DNA of 64,000 nt from assembly GCA_963764505.1 (NCBI GenBank), contig CAVXSP010000001.1:992001-1056000 (forward strand), written 5' to 3'. The stretch is from CAVXSP01 sp963764505. GTDB taxonomy: Bacteria > Acidobacteriota > Vicinamibacteria > Vicinamibacterales > SCN-69-37. The notes under the pieces are model-generated. The model made no database searches. It worked only from the letters and a program-made list of their open reading frames with translations, and was not told the origin of the DNA. Position 1 is the first letter of the stretch. Each line of letters opens with the position of its first letter. This document shows positions 54,808-63,706 of the stretch, piece after piece. A program made the translations under genes and the position numbers.

Positions 54808-55830
54808 TCACGACGAGGTGCCGACGCGCGAGCCGTACTGCTGCTGGTAGTACGCGCGAAACGCGGGATCCTGCTCCTTGATCGGCCGCCACCATTGCTG
54901 GTTGGCGCGATACCACTCCACCGTGGCGGCCAGGCCCTCGTCGAAGGGGGTCGCCGGCGTCCACCCCAGCGCTCGCAGCTTCGACGTGTCCAGCGCGTAG
55001 CGGCGGTCGTGCCCCTGCCGATCGGCGACCGGCTGGATCAGCGACGCCGGTCGCCCGGTCAGCTCGAGGATGCGGTGGGTCAGGTCGACGTTGCGGACCT
55101 CGTTGCCGCCTCCGATGTTGTAGACCTCGCCCGGCGCACCGTGCTCGATGAGCCGATCGATCCCGCGGCAGTGATCGAGCACGTGGAGCCAGTCCCGCAC
55201 GTTCAGCCCGTCGCCGTAGAGCGGCAGCGGCAGCCCGTCGATCGCGTTGGTGATGAAGAGCGGGATGACCTTCTCGGGGAACTGATTCGGGCCGTAGTTG
55301 TTCGACGCACGGGTGATCACGACCGGCACGCCGTAGGTGGCGAAGTAGCTGTAGGCGAGCCGGTCGGCGCCGGCCTTGCTCGCCGAATAGGGGTTGCGGG
55401 GCCGGAGCTCGTCGGTCTCGCGGCTGTGGCCGGTGGGCACGCTGCCGTAGACCTCGTCGGTCGAGATCTGGACGAATCGGCGCAGCCGAGCGTCGCGGGC
55501 GGCTTCGAGCAGGACGAACGTGCCGATCACGTCGGTGTGGAGGAACTCGCCGGCTGCGAGCAGCGAGCGGTCGACGTGCGTCTCGGCGGCGAAGTGCACG
55601 ACGATCTCCGCCTCGCGCACGGCGGGGCCGGCCACAGCGCGGTCCGCGATGTCGCCGTGGACGAACGCATGGCGGGGGCTGTCCTTGAGCGCCGAGAGAT
55701 TCTCCAGCCGGCCGGCATAGGTCAGCTTGTCGAGGGTCGTGATCTGCCAGTCCGGGTGCGCGTCGTGCGCCCACCGCACGAAGTTCGAGCCGATGAATCC
55801 GGCGCCGCCGGTCACGAGCACGCGTGTCAT
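54808..55830 (-). CDS. rfbB: dTDP-glucose 4,6-dehydratase (RmlB)
   Basis: RmlB converts dTDP-glucose to dTDP-4-keto-6-deoxyglucose, a precursor of rhamnose and other 6-deoxy sugars. The 340-residue protein has VTGGAGFIGSNFVRW, HFAAETHVDRSL, ISTDEVYGSVP, catalytic NPYSASKAGADRLAYSY (YxxxK), TRASNNYGPNQFPEK, NVRDWLHVLDHCRGI and DRQGHDRRYALDTSK. No rmlA, rmlC or rmlD is nearby. It follows lptD by 36 bp on the same strand. Confidence 0.95.
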   Translation of the reverse strand: MTRVLVTGGAGFIGSNFVRWAHDAHPDWQITTLDKLTYAGRLENLSALKDSPRHAFVHGDIADRAVAGPAVREAEIVVHFAAETHVDRSLLAAGEFLHTDVIGTFVLLEAARDARLRRFVQISTDEVYGSVPTGHSRETDELRPRNPYSASKAGADRLAYSYFATYGVPVVITRASNNYGPNQFPEKVIPLFITNAIDGLPLPLYGDGLNVRDWLHVLDHCRGIDRLIEHGAPGEVYNIGGGNEVRNVDLTHRILELTGRPASLIQPVADRQGHDRRYALDTSKLRALGWTPATPFDEGLAATVEWYRANQQWWRPIKEQDPAFRAYYQQQYGSRVGTSS

Positions 55831-55866
55831 GGTGTCAGACTCTCCACGGGCGTGACAGACCGGCGT

Positions 55867-58194
55867 TCACCGGGATCCCGTGCTCCCGCCGAACGCGCCG
55901 AGGGGGTTGGAGAACGTGCCGATGCCGGCCAGGGTGAAGGAAATCGACATGCGCCGGTCGTTGCTCGCGAAGGGCAGGGCGCTGAAGTGCGACAGATCGA
56001 CGGTCTGCAGATCGAACGCGACGCCGCAGCACTGGCTGTTGTAGAACATCCGGTATCGCCGCTGCAGGAAGTACCCGCGCAGCACATCGTAGTTGAATTC
56101 GAACGTCCCGCCGAAGTGATTGTTGCGATCGTGCACGTTCGCCCGAGCGTTCAGGAAATGATCGGCCGAATCGGGGTCGCTGAAGCCGGGCAGGTCCGGG
56201 ATGACCTGCCGCTTGGACCAGCCCGCCGTCACGTCGACGATCGGCTTGTCCAGCGTGCCGGATGCGCTGTAGGTCCGGACCGCATCGAACCGCGTGTCGT
56301 ACTCCATGCGGAACTGGGCGCTGGTCGTGTCGCTCGCCCGCGCCGTCGCGGAAATCTGCACCGGAGAGAAGGGGCTCGGCGGCACGTCGTACGCGTACAG
56401 CCCGTTGAAGGAGGACTGATACTGCGGGTCGTACCGCGCCGCGAGCGAGTTCGTATAGTACGTCTGCGACACGTCCACGGTGAGAATCTCGCGGATCTCG
56501 CCGACGGGGCCCCCGGTCCGCCGCTTGGCGAGCAGCCGGTTCGTCAGCCCGTAGCGAATGGTCGTGGTGCCCGTCACGATCGCGTCCGTGCCGTCGAGTT
56601 GCACCAGTCTGGCCGAGTCGCTGTACGGCGACAGCCACGCCAGCGTGACCGACGGCTCGATCAGGTGCTTGAACCCCTCGGCGTAGCCGTTCTTGGGAGT
56701 GTGCCAGATTCGGGAGAGGACCGGGCCGACCGCCCTCGCCTGCAGATCGAGGACCTGCCGGCTGATCGCGACCGGCACCTGACGCTGGTCCTGGTCCAGG
56801 CTGCTCGTCCAGTAGGTGTACCGCAGGGCCGCCGAGGTCGTCACCGTCAGGGCCGGGAGCTGACTGACGGGCACGCTGACGCGCGGCCCCCCATCGATGC
56901 GCCAGAGGCTGTGATCGGTGGCGGGATCGGCGAGGTCGTCCTGGCGGAGCATGTGCCCGCCCGTGAAGCTGGCGCTGAAGTAGACGGGCGACCGGCCGAT
57001 CGGCTTCTCGCCGATCGAGAAGGTCCCGATGGGCGTGCTGCCGGTGCGGGCCGCTTCGGTCCCATAGAAATAGTCGGTCTGATCGAACTGGCTGGACAGC
57101 CGGTAGCGTCCCGTGCCGCCGCTCACCGTCGCGCCGAAGGACCGCGTGCGCAGCGAGAGGTCGTAGATGTTCTGGTTGTAGAGCTGCTGCGTGGAGATGT
57201 CGGTGAAGTAGTTGGCGTGGCCCGTGAGCCGCATCCCGTGCGCCAGCGCCTGGTTGACGTTGCCGCGGATGTCGAACGATCGATGCCCCTGGCGCTCGAC
57301 TGTTTCGCCGTCGGGTCCGTACTGGGTGCGCTCGCTGAGCATGTACACCCTCGCGTTGCCCTGCGAGCCGGCGTCGGCGACGTACCGGTACTCGCCGCCG
57401 AGCCCCTGCCCGGCCCTGGCGAAGAAGTCGTGGTAGAAGGTCGCGTCCTGGCTGCGATCGATCGCCCAGAAGAACGCGTTGCTCAGGCTCATGCCGCGGA
57501 CCGACGACGTGCCGTAGGTCGGCAGCAGGAATCCGGTCGCCCGGTTCTCGTGGTTGATCGGATAGTAGAGCGCCGGCAGGTAGAAGAGCGGGACGTCCTT
57601 CACGCGCAGCACCATGTTCTTGAGGAGGGCATGCTTGCCGGGCACGAGGGTGACCTTCGAGGCGCTCATGTCCCACCGCGGCGTGGGCTGGCGGCAGCTG
57701 GTGAACCCGCCGTGCGCAAGGACGTACGTGTGATCGTTGACCTTCTCGATCGAGTCGGCCCAGAAGATGACGTACGGCTCCTGCGTGCCGAACAGGCTCC
57801 GGTCCGGGGTCTGGGTCAGGAGCTCCATCCAGCCGGACGCCTCGAAGAACGTGCCGAGATGCGTGCGGCGGTTCATCTCCGCCCGTTCGGCCGCGATCTG
57901 CGTCCCCTGCTCGTCGAAGTAGACGTCACCAGAGGCGTAGACCATGTCCGAATCGTCCCGCCAGTGAATCTCCTCGGCCTGCAGCGTCATCTCGTCGCAG
58001 ATGACCCGCACGTGCCCCGAGAGCCGGCTTTCGTGGACGGTGTCGCTGCCTTCGACGAGCAGATAGGTGAAGCGCTCCTTCTCGACGAGCCGCGTCTTGC
58101 AGGAGGCGAGCGGGTCTGACTGTGCGCGGGCCGTCGCGGGCCAGATGGCGCCGCACACCGCGAGGAGGACGAACAGAAGAACGTGCCGCATCAT
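55867..58194 (-). CDS. lptD: LPS-assembly outer-membrane protein LptD
   Basis: LptD inserts lipopolysaccharide into the outer leaflet. The 775-residue protein has a signal peptide (residues 1-24), a periplasmic OstA/LptA-like beta-jellyroll (residues about 50-150: LSGHVRVICDEMTLQAEEIH, ASGDVYFDEQGTQIAAERAE), the FTSCRQPTPRWDMSA segment, and a C-terminal beta-barrel of alternating amphipathic strands ending near FTLAGIGTFSNPLGAFG. The paired cysteines are sparse compared with E. coli LptD. Presence of this gene shows a diderm envelope with LPS. Confidence 0.9.
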   Translation of the reverse strand: MMRHVLLFVLLAVCGAIWPATARAQSDPLASCKTRLVEKERFTYLLVEGSDTVHESRLSGHVRVICDEMTLQAEEIHWRDDSDMVYASGDVYFDEQGTQIAAERAEMNRRTHLGTFFEASGWMELLTQTPDRSLFGTQEPYVIFWADSIEKVNDHTYVLAHGGFTSCRQPTPRWDMSASKVTLVPGKHALLKNMVLRVKDVPLFYLPALYYPINHENRATGFLLPTYGTSSVRGMSLSNAFFWAIDRSQDATFYHDFFARAGQGLGGEYRYVADAGSQGNARVYMLSERTQYGPDGETVERQGHRSFDIRGNVNQALAHGMRLTGHANYFTDISTQQLYNQNIYDLSLRTRSFGATVSGGTGRYRLSSQFDQTDYFYGTEAARTGSTPIGTFSIGEKPIGRSPVYFSASFTGGHMLRQDDLADPATDHSLWRIDGGPRVSVPVSQLPALTVTTSAALRYTYWTSSLDQDQRQVPVAISRQVLDLQARAVGPVLSRIWHTPKNGYAEGFKHLIEPSVTLAWLSPYSDSARLVQLDGTDAIVTGTTTIRYGLTNRLLAKRRTGGPVGEIREILTVDVSQTYYTNSLAARYDPQYQSSFNGLYAYDVPPSPFSPVQISATARASDTTSAQFRMEYDTRFDAVRTYSASGTLDKPIVDVTAGWSKRQVIPDLPGFSDPDSADHFLNARANVHDRNNHFGGTFEFNYDVLRGYFLQRRYRMFYNSQCCGVAFDLQTVDLSHFSALPFASNDRRMSISFTLAGIGTFSNPLGAFGGSTGSR

Positions 58195-58222
58195 CCTCCG
58201 ATGACTTCCGGGTCGAAGCGTA

Positions 58223-59485
58223 TCACGACAGTTCCGCCAGAACTTCGCCCGCCAGGTACAGCGATCCCGCCACGACGGCGGGGCTGCCCAGCGAGAGCGC
58301 GTGCGCGACGGCAGCAGCTGGCGAAGGCAGCGCGGTGATCGGGACGCCCGGCGCGTGCGCGCGCGCCGCCTCGGCCAGTGCCTCCAGCGAGGCCGCCCTG
58401 GGAGAGGACGGCGCGGTGCACACGAACGCGGACGCGCACGAGGCCAGCGCCGCGATCATCGCGCCGATCGACTTGTCTCGCATCACGCCGACGACGACGG
58501 GCACGCGCCGGCCGAATGCCTCGTCGATGTAGGCCGCGAGGGCCCGTGCGCCGGACGGATTGTGGGCGCCGTCGATCAGCACGTCTCCCGCCGGCGTCCG
58601 CCGGAGTTCGAGTCGCGCCGGCCAGTCGACGTCGGTGAGCCCCACGCGGATGGCGCCGGCGCCGACGGCCAGACCGCGTCGCGCGGCCAGCTCCTCCAGC
58701 AGCCGGACCGCGAGCAGCGCGTTGTCGATCTGATGGCGACCCCTCAGACCCAGCGTCAGGTCTCCGTAGTCCCTCTTTGGCGTGCGGAGGCGGAGACGCG
58801 TGAGGCCTTCCCGCAGCTCCGCGTCCGCCTGCACGTCGTCGTCCGCGCCGGTGAACGACGATCCGACGGACTGGCACGTGTCCTCGACAATGGCGCGGAC
58901 GGCCGGGCTGTTGCGGGACAGGACGCAGAGGCCGCCCGGTTTGACGATGCCGGCCTTCTCGCGGGCGATCGCCTCGATCGTATTCCCCAGATGACGTTCG
59001 TGATCGAAGTCGATCGCGGTGATGCCTACGCCCACTGGCGATAGGACGTTGGTGGCGTCGAGCCGGCCGCCGAGGCCGACCTCACAGACGGCCACCTCGA
59101 CGCCCGCCTCGCGGAACGCCTCCAGCGCGGCGGCCGTGGTCGCCTCGAAGAACGTCGGCGGGACCGGCAGGCGCCGCGCGACCTCCTGCACGCGGCCGGC
59201 GATCGCGTCGAGCGCGGCGGGATCGATCGCCTCTCCGCCCAGCGCAATACGCTCCTCGAGCCGGATCAGGTGCGGAGAAGTGTATCGGCCGGTCCGGTAC
59301 CCGGCGGCACGGAGCGCGCGCTCGACCATGGCCGTCGCCGATCCCTTTCCGTTCGTTCCGGCGACGACGATCGAGCGGAAGGACCGGTCCGGGGCGCCGA
59401 GACCGGCGACCAGGGCGCGGATCTGGTCGAGCCCCAGCTTGATGCCGAACTGTTCCAGCGAGAACAGGTACTCGCGGCCGGTCAC
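58223..59485 (-). CDS. folC: Folylpolyglutamate/dihydrofolate synthase (FolC)
   Basis: FolC adds glutamate to dihydropteroate and folates. The 420-residue Mur-ligase relative has REYLFSLEQFGIKLGLDQI, VVAGTNGKGSATAMVERAL (ATP loop), YTSPHLIRLEERIAL, EVGLGGRLDATNV, DFDHERHLGNTIEAIAREKA and LIDGAHNPSGARALAAYI. GTG 59485 overlaps the accD stop as GTGA. The accD-folC pairing is conserved in many bacteria. Confidence 0.95.
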   Translation of the reverse strand: MTGREYLFSLEQFGIKLGLDQIRALVAGLGAPDRSFRSIVVAGTNGKGSATAMVERALRAAGYRTGRYTSPHLIRLEERIALGGEAIDPAALDAIAGRVQEVARRLPVPPTFFEATTAAALEAFREAGVEVAVCEVGLGGRLDATNVLSPVGVGITAIDFDHERHLGNTIEAIAREKAGIVKPGGLCVLSRNSPAVRAIVEDTCQSVGSSFTGADDDVQADAELREGLTRLRLRTPKRDYGDLTLGLRGRHQIDNALLAVRLLEELAARRGLAVGAGAIRVGLTDVDWPARLELRRTPAGDVLIDGAHNPSGARALAAYIDEAFGRRVPVVVGVMRDKSIGAMIAALASCASAFVCTAPSSPRAASLEALAEAARAHAPGVPITALPSPAAAVAHALSLGSPAVVAGSLYLAGEVLAELS

Positions 59486-60348
59486 GCCTGGGATTGCGGG
59501 CGCGGCGCGCCGCCGAGCATCCGGAGGGCCCGCGCGAGCGTCGCCTTGAGCTCGCGGCGGTCGACGATCGCGTCGATCATGCCGTGCTCGAGCAGGAACT
59601 CGCTGCGCTGGAACCCGGGCGGCAGGCGCTGGCGAATCGTCTCCTCGATGACGCGGGGGCCCGCGAAGCCGATGAGCGCCTTCGGTTCCGCGAAGTTGAG
59701 ATCGCCGAGCATGGCGAAGCTGGCGGTCACCCCGCCAGTGGTCGGATCGGTGAGCACCGAGACGTACGGCACGCCCGCCCGATCGAGCCGGCCGAGTGCC
59801 GCGCTGATCTTGGCCATCTGCATGAGCGACAGCGCGCCCTCCATCATGCGGGCGCCGCCCGAGCACGAGACGACGATGAGGGGCTGTCGATCCGCCAGCG
59901 CCAGCTCGGCGGCGCGCGCGATCTTCTCCCCCACGACGGCGTTCATGCTGCCGCCGATGAACGCGTACTCCATCGCGGCGACGACGACGGGGAGGCTATC
60001 GAGGCGCCCGGCCGCGCAGATCACGGCGTCGTTCAAGCCGGTCGCCTTGATGCTGGCCTCGAGCTGATCGCGATAGACCTTCAGGCCCTTGAAGTGGAGC
60101 GGATCGATCGACCGCAGCTCCCCGCCGAGCTCCTCCCATTCTCCGTCGAGCAGCATCGCCAGCCGCTCGGCCGCGCTCATCCGAAAGTGGTGCCCGCACT
60201 TCGCACAGACCTGGAGCGACGCGGCCAGCTCCTTGCTGAAGAGCGCCTGGGCGCACGACGGACACTTCACCCAGAGACCTTCCGGGATGCGACTCACCGA
60301 CGCGGGCGCGCGCGCGATGACCTTGCGGCTCTTCTTGAACCACGCCAT
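59482..60348 (-). CDS. accD: Acetyl-CoA carboxylase carboxyltransferase subunit beta (AccD)
   Basis: AccD carries, with AccA, carboxyl transfer from biotin to acetyl-CoA in fatty-acid synthesis. The 288-residue protein has the N-terminal zinc ribbon C29-xx-C32 ... C48-xx-C51 and the crotonase-like core (FIGGSMNAVVGEKIARAAEL, SCSGGARMMEGALSLMQMAK, LTDPTTGGVTASFAMLGDLN, AFAGPRVIE-type IGFAGPRVIEETI). A TAGAGT hexamer ends seven bases before ATG 60348. accA is not in the window. Confidence 0.96.
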   Translation of the reverse strand: MAWFKKSRKVIARAPASVSRIPEGLWVKCPSCAQALFSKELAASLQVCAKCGHHFRMSAAERLAMLLDGEWEELGGELRSIDPLHFKGLKVYRDQLEASIKATGLNDAVICAAGRLDSLPVVVAAMEYAFIGGSMNAVVGEKIARAAELALADRQPLIVVSCSGGARMMEGALSLMQMAKISAALGRLDRAGVPYVSVLTDPTTGGVTASFAMLGDLNFAEPKALIGFAGPRVIEETIRQRLPPGFQRSEFLLEHGMIDAIVDRRELKATLARALRMLGGAPRPQSQA

Positions 60349-60355
60349 GCAAGGG

Positions 60356-60361
60356 ACTCTA
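60356..60361 (-). promoter_or_regulatory. Leaderless-type -10 box (TAGAGT) of accD-folC
   Basis: TAGAGT on the minus strand is followed by seven bases and ATG 60348, so transcription should start at or within a base of the start codon. Confidence 0.45.
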
Positions 60362-60384
60362 ACAGAACATGCCGGTCGCGGACC

Positions 60385-61023
60385 CTAGTGGCGGGGCACG
60401 TAGTAGCGGGTACCCCTTCCCATCGAGCCGATCTGACGCAGCAGGTCGTCCACCGCCTCGTCGCCCCAGGCGAGATCCAGCTGCGACGTCTCCACGACGA
60501 GCAGAGGCGTCGCGGAGTACTGGAAGAAGAAGTGGTGGTAGGCCTCGTTCACCTCGGCGACGTAGCCGTCCGCGGGCTGCGGCTCCTCCGCCCCTGCACG
60601 GCGGGCGCGCTCGCGTATCCTCCGCTTCAGCGCGTCCGTCGGACACTGCAGATAGACGACGATGTCCGGGATCGGCAGGTCGCGCGCGAGCAGATCGAAC
60701 AGGCGCTGATAGATGAACAGCTCGTTGTCGTCGAGGTTCAGAAACGCGTACAGTCGATCCCGCTCGAACAGGTAGTCGCAGACGATCGTCTGGTTGAACA
60801 GATCGCCCTGGCGCAGCGCCATCTGCTGCCGATGGCGGGTGAGCGTGAAGAAGAGCTGCGCCTGGAATGCGCTGCCCGTGCGGCCACGGTAGAAATCGTC
60901 GAGGAACGGATTGTCCGCCTCGTCGAGCACGACGGTGGCGTCGAGCCGAGCCCCGAGCCGCTCCGTCAAGGTCGTCTTGCCCAGCCCGCTCGGGCCCTCG
61001 ATGACGAGATGGCGGAAGTCCAA
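60385..61023 (-). CDS. Deoxynucleoside kinase family protein
   Basis: A 212-residue P-loop kinase: HLVIEGPSGLGKTTLTERLG, LDEADNPFLDDFYRGRTGSAF, FFTLTRHRQQM, DYLFERDRLYAFLNLDDNEL, lid VVYLQCPTDALKRRIRERAR and the C-terminal ETSQLDLAWGDEAVDDLL. It resembles deoxyadenosine/deoxyguanosine kinases of the dNK family, which phosphorylate salvaged nucleosides. The start is probably TTG 61023; further in-frame TTGs lie at 61044 and 61047. A TATACT hexamer (61034-61039, minus strand) ends 10 bases before it. Confidence 0.85.
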   Translation of the reverse strand: MDFRHLVIEGPSGLGKTTLTERLGARLDATVVLDEADNPFLDDFYRGRTGSAFQAQLFFTLTRHRQQMALRQGDLFNQTIVCDYLFERDRLYAFLNLDDNELFIYQRLFDLLARDLPIPDIVVYLQCPTDALKRRIRERARRAGAEEPQPADGYVAEVNEAYHHFFFQYSATPLLVVETSQLDLAWGDEAVDDLLRQIGSMGRGTRYYVPRH

Positions 61024-61092
61024 GAGCGGCGCCAGTATAACCAACAAAGGCGCGGCCGGCGGGCGCCGGCACTCCTGGCGCCAAACGGCTAG

Positions 61093-61098
61093 TATTCT
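61093..61098 (+). promoter_or_regulatory. Leaderless-type -10 box (TATTCT)
   Basis: TATTCT is followed by six bases and ATG 61105, with no Shine-Dalgarno. The HEAT/cyclophilin mRNA is predicted to start at its ATG. Confidence 0.5.
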
Positions 61099-61104
61099 GA
61101 ACAG

Positions 61105-63240
61105 ATGTTCCTGTCGAGCGTCGCTCGCCGCGGTTGGATCGTCGCCCTTGCGGTGCTGACCCTTGGACCCGCCTGCGCAACGCCGCCGGCGCCGGTGATT
61201 CCGGCACCGCCGCCGGCGCCCCCGCTCGACACGCGGGTCGCCTGGATTCTGCGGCTCGAGCAGCAGCGCGTGCTCCGTGACCCCGGCGTCGAGCCTTCGA
61301 CCGTGGGGGCGCTCCCGGCCGCCCCGGGCGGATTCGTGGCCGCCCGCGAGCCGGATCTGGAGGCGCTCGTGAACGACGTCAACGCGAACGTACGCCGGCG
61401 CGCGGCGCTGGCGATCGGACGCGTCGGCCAGCCCGATGGCGTCGCGCCGCTCAGTACGGCCCTGTCCGACCCGGATGATGGGGTTCGCGCGTCCGCTGCG
61501 TTCGCGCTCGGTCTCGTCGGCTCGCCGTCGGCGGTCGGTGCGCTCCAGACCGCGCTGCAGGATTCGTCGATGGCGGTCCGGGCGCGCGCCGCCGAGGCGC
61601 TCGGGCTGATCGGCCCGCCGGCGCCGGCGGCCGCCGTGGCCGACGCCGCCGCGGGCTGCCGTGACTCGCTCGCGGGCCTGCAGCCTGACGACGAGGTGGC
61701 GCCAACGCCGGCCGCGGAGCTCTGCCGCCAGGCGCTCGTCGCGCTGGTCCGGCTGGGGCAGTACAATCAGTTGGCGCGCGTCGCCCTCGATACGCAGGGC
61801 GAGCCGATCTCCCGCTGGTGGCCTGTGGCCTTCGCGCTCCAGCGGATCGGAGACCGGCGGGCCGCGCCGGCGCTTCTGACGCTGGCGTCGACCCAGGCGA
61901 TCTCGACGCCCACGTTCGCATTGCGGGGCCTTGCCGCGCTTCACGACCGGCGGATCGGCCCGAGGGCACGGGAGCTCGCCGCGCAGGAAGGCGCCGATGT
62001 GCGTCTTCGCATCGAAGCGGTTCGGGCGCTCGGCCAGGTGGGCGGGAGCGGCGCCCTCGAGACGCTGCTCCAGCTCGCCGGCAGCCGACCCGCGGCGGCG
62101 AACCTTGCGCTGGAGGCGGTCATGGCCGTCGGCGCGCTCGGCGATCCGCGCGGATTCGATCCGCTGCTGAACCTGGTCACCGATCCATGGCCCGCGATGC
62201 GAGCCGCCGCGCTCACGGCGGCCGCGCAGGTCAACCCGGACGGGTTCCTGCTCATCGCGTCCGGGTTGCCGCCGGATCGGGACTGGTCCGTCCGCGCCGC
62301 CCTCGCGGGCATCTACGCGGCGCTGCCGGCGGATCAGGTGCGCAGCGAGATCATCGACCTGACCCACGACCAGGACGCGCGCGTGCGGGGCCCGGCGCTG
62401 CGCGCCCTCGCGAAGATCGGCGCTCCCGATCTGGCCGCTCGACTCTTCGAGGCGCTCGACGCGGACGACTTCGTTGTCCGCGCGGTTGCCGCCTCGCTGA
62501 TTGGCGAGCAGAAGCCGGCCGGCGGCGTCGAGCACCTGACGGCAGCGTACTCACGCGCGGAGAGCGACGCGGCGTACTCGGCGCGAGCCGCCGCCCTGGA
62601 GGGGCTCGCCAAGTACGGCACCGAGGCGGCGGCGCAGGCCGTGCTCCGTCGCGGCCTCGAGGACAAGGCCTGGCCCGTGCGTGTGCGCGCCGCGGAGCTG
62701 TTGCGGGGGCTCGGCGACGCCAGCGCCGCGCCGACGCGGCCGGCGCCGCTCCGGCAGCCCGCGGCCTTCTTCGAATCCGCCGGGTTCCTGCACCCGAGCT
62801 TCTCTCCGCACGCCTACATCGAGACGAAGAAGGGCACGATCGAGATCGAGCTCAATCTGGTAGAGGCGCCCGTCACGTCCCAGAGCTTCATCGATCTGGC
62901 GCACCTCGGCTTCTTCAACGGCCTCGAGATTCACCGGGTCGTGCCGGACTTCGTGGTGCAGGCGGGCGATCCACGGGGCGACAGCGAGGGAGGGCCGGGG
63001 TTCACGCTGATGGACGAGCTGAGCCCGCTTCCGTACCTGCGCGGAACCGTGGGGATGGCACTCGACTGGCGCGATACCGGAGGCAGCCAGTTCTTCATCA
63101 CGCTCTCTCCGCAGCCGCACCTCGAGGCGAAGTACACGGTCTTCGGTCGCGTCGTGCACGGCGACGAGGTGCTCGATCGGCTCTCGCAGTGGGATGTCGT
63201 CGAGCGGGTCCGGATCTGGGATGGCGTGAGCTTTCAGTGA
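61105..63240 (+). CDS. Exported HEAT-repeat protein fused to a C-terminal cyclophilin-type prolyl isomerase
   Basis: A 711-residue protein. An N-terminal signal segment ends at LGPAC (residue 24), a weak lipobox. A Pro-rich spacer follows, then at least ten HEAT/PBS-lyase-like helical repeats from about 75 to 550 (RRRAALAIGRVGQPDGVAPL, VRASAAFALGLVGSPSAVGA, VRARAAEALGLIG, LRIEAVRALGQVGGSGALET). The C-terminal cyclophilin domain (about 569-711) has TKKGTIEIELNLVEAPVTSQ, LGFFNGLEIHRVVPDFVVQA, GGSQFFITLSPQPHLEAKYT and FGRVV. The catalytic Arg-type HRVVPDFVVQ and QFFI are kept. A periplasmic folding factor whose helical solenoid binds clients is a plausible inference. Confidence 0.9.
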   Translation: MFLSSVARRGWIVALAVLTLGPACATPPAPVIPAPPPAPPLDTRVAWILRLEQQRVLRDPGVEPSTVGALPAAPGGFVAAREPDLEALVNDVNANVRRRAALAIGRVGQPDGVAPLSTALSDPDDGVRASAAFALGLVGSPSAVGALQTALQDSSMAVRARAAEALGLIGPPAPAAAVADAAAGCRDSLAGLQPDDEVAPTPAAELCRQALVALVRLGQYNQLARVALDTQGEPISRWWPVAFALQRIGDRRAAPALLTLASTQAISTPTFALRGLAALHDRRIGPRARELAAQEGADVRLRIEAVRALGQVGGSGALETLLQLAGSRPAAANLALEAVMAVGALGDPRGFDPLLNLVTDPWPAMRAAALTAAAQVNPDGFLLIASGLPPDRDWSVRAALAGIYAALPADQVRSEIIDLTHDQDARVRGPALRALAKIGAPDLAARLFEALDADDFVVRAVAASLIGEQKPAGGVEHLTAAYSRAESDAAYSARAAALEGLAKYGTEAAAQAVLRRGLEDKAWPVRVRAAELLRGLGDASAAPTRPAPLRQPAAFFESAGFLHPSFSPHAYIETKKGTIEIELNLVEAPVTSQSFIDLAHLGFFNGLEIHRVVPDFVVQAGDPRGDSEGGPGFTLMDELSPLPYLRGTVGMALDWRDTGGSQFFITLSPQPHLEAKYTVFGRVVHGDEVLDRLSQWDVVERVRIWDGVSFQ

Positions 63241-63275
63241 GCCGGAACCGGGCGCGCCGCGGAGAAGAAAAAAAA

Positions 63276-63294
63276 GGGGGCGACCAGCGCCCCC
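63276..63294. terminator. Bidirectional intrinsic terminator
   Basis: GGGGGCG (63276-63282) pairs with CGCCCCC (63288-63294) around ACCAG. TTTTT follows on the plus strand, and a longer T run, interrupted once, follows on the minus strand. It ends the HEAT/cyclophilin gene and the minus-strand lysine-rich unit. Confidence 0.93.
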
Positions 63295-63321
63295 TTTTTC
63301 ACGAAACAGGTCGGGTGTGGA

Positions 63322-63375
63322 CTAGCGCTTCTTGCCGCCCTTTTTCTTCCCGCCCTTAGCTGCTTTCTTTGCCAT
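63322..63375 (-). CDS. Lysine/glycine-rich micro-ORF (17 residues), possibly longer
   Basis: Too short for ordinary gene calling: ATG 63375 encodes MAKKAAKGGKKKGGKKR and then TAG. GGGGGG lies nine bases upstream as a strong purine-rich Shine-Dalgarno. The same frame stays open upstream for some 43 codons, with GTG 63396 and TTG 63486 as other starts, so the product could be up to 54 residues. The repeated KK(A/G) pattern recalls histone H1-like/AlgP-type DNA- or RNA-binding tails, but no function is assigned. It lies between an upstream promoter/terminator pair and the terminator at 63276, which supports its being transcribed. Confidence 0.5.
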   Translation of the reverse strand: MAKKAAKGGKKKGGKKR

Positions 63376-63599
63376 TCGCGTGGTCCCCCCCTTCACGGTG
63401 GTCTGGTGCGCCGGCTTCAACCACTGCGCGACGTCGCTGCCGCCTGGCACGCAGACCCGCGCAATAGTGCCGGTGCTTCGCTGCAAGCTCTCACGCTCTG
63501 AAGAACCGAGCGGGAGCCCGACATCTCGTCACCCGGTCATCGGAAAGCCCGGCGCCACACACCCGCACGCCGCAGACCTTCCACGCCGAACGCTCAACT

Positions 63600-63700
63600 A
63601 AAAAGGGGGGCCGCATCGAAGTCGCGCCCCCCGGTAACTATTGCCAGCCCCTCGCGTCCGCCGTACCCAACAGGTGGGCTGAGTTAGTCGTTCGCACGCA
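63600..63700 (-). ncRNA. Candidate small RNA or attenuated leader, about 100 nt
   Basis: From the predicted start near 63700 to the T-tract at 63600 the minus strand holds no ORF but folds well: AGCCC pairs with GGGCT further down, enclosing the small hairpin CCCACCTGTTGGG. The transcript ends in the stem-loop at 63605-63632. It does not look like 6S, tmRNA, SRP or RNase P RNA by their key motifs. It may be a free sRNA, or the leader of the lysine-rich ORF acting through premature termination. Confidence 0.5.
63605..63632 (-). terminator. Intrinsic terminator after the candidate small RNA
   Basis: Read on the minus strand, GGGGGG (63632-63627) pairs with CCCCCC (63610-63605), extended by one further G-C pair, followed at once by TTTTT (63604-63600). 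The T-tract exists only in this direction. Confidence 0.75.
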
Positions 63701-63706
63701 AGATGT

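Noticed and set aside
63332..63601. Plus-strand 89-codon open frame near the right end
   Set aside because: It runs antisense through the lysine-rich ORF and the leader, lacks a ribosome-binding site and has no promoter in its direction.
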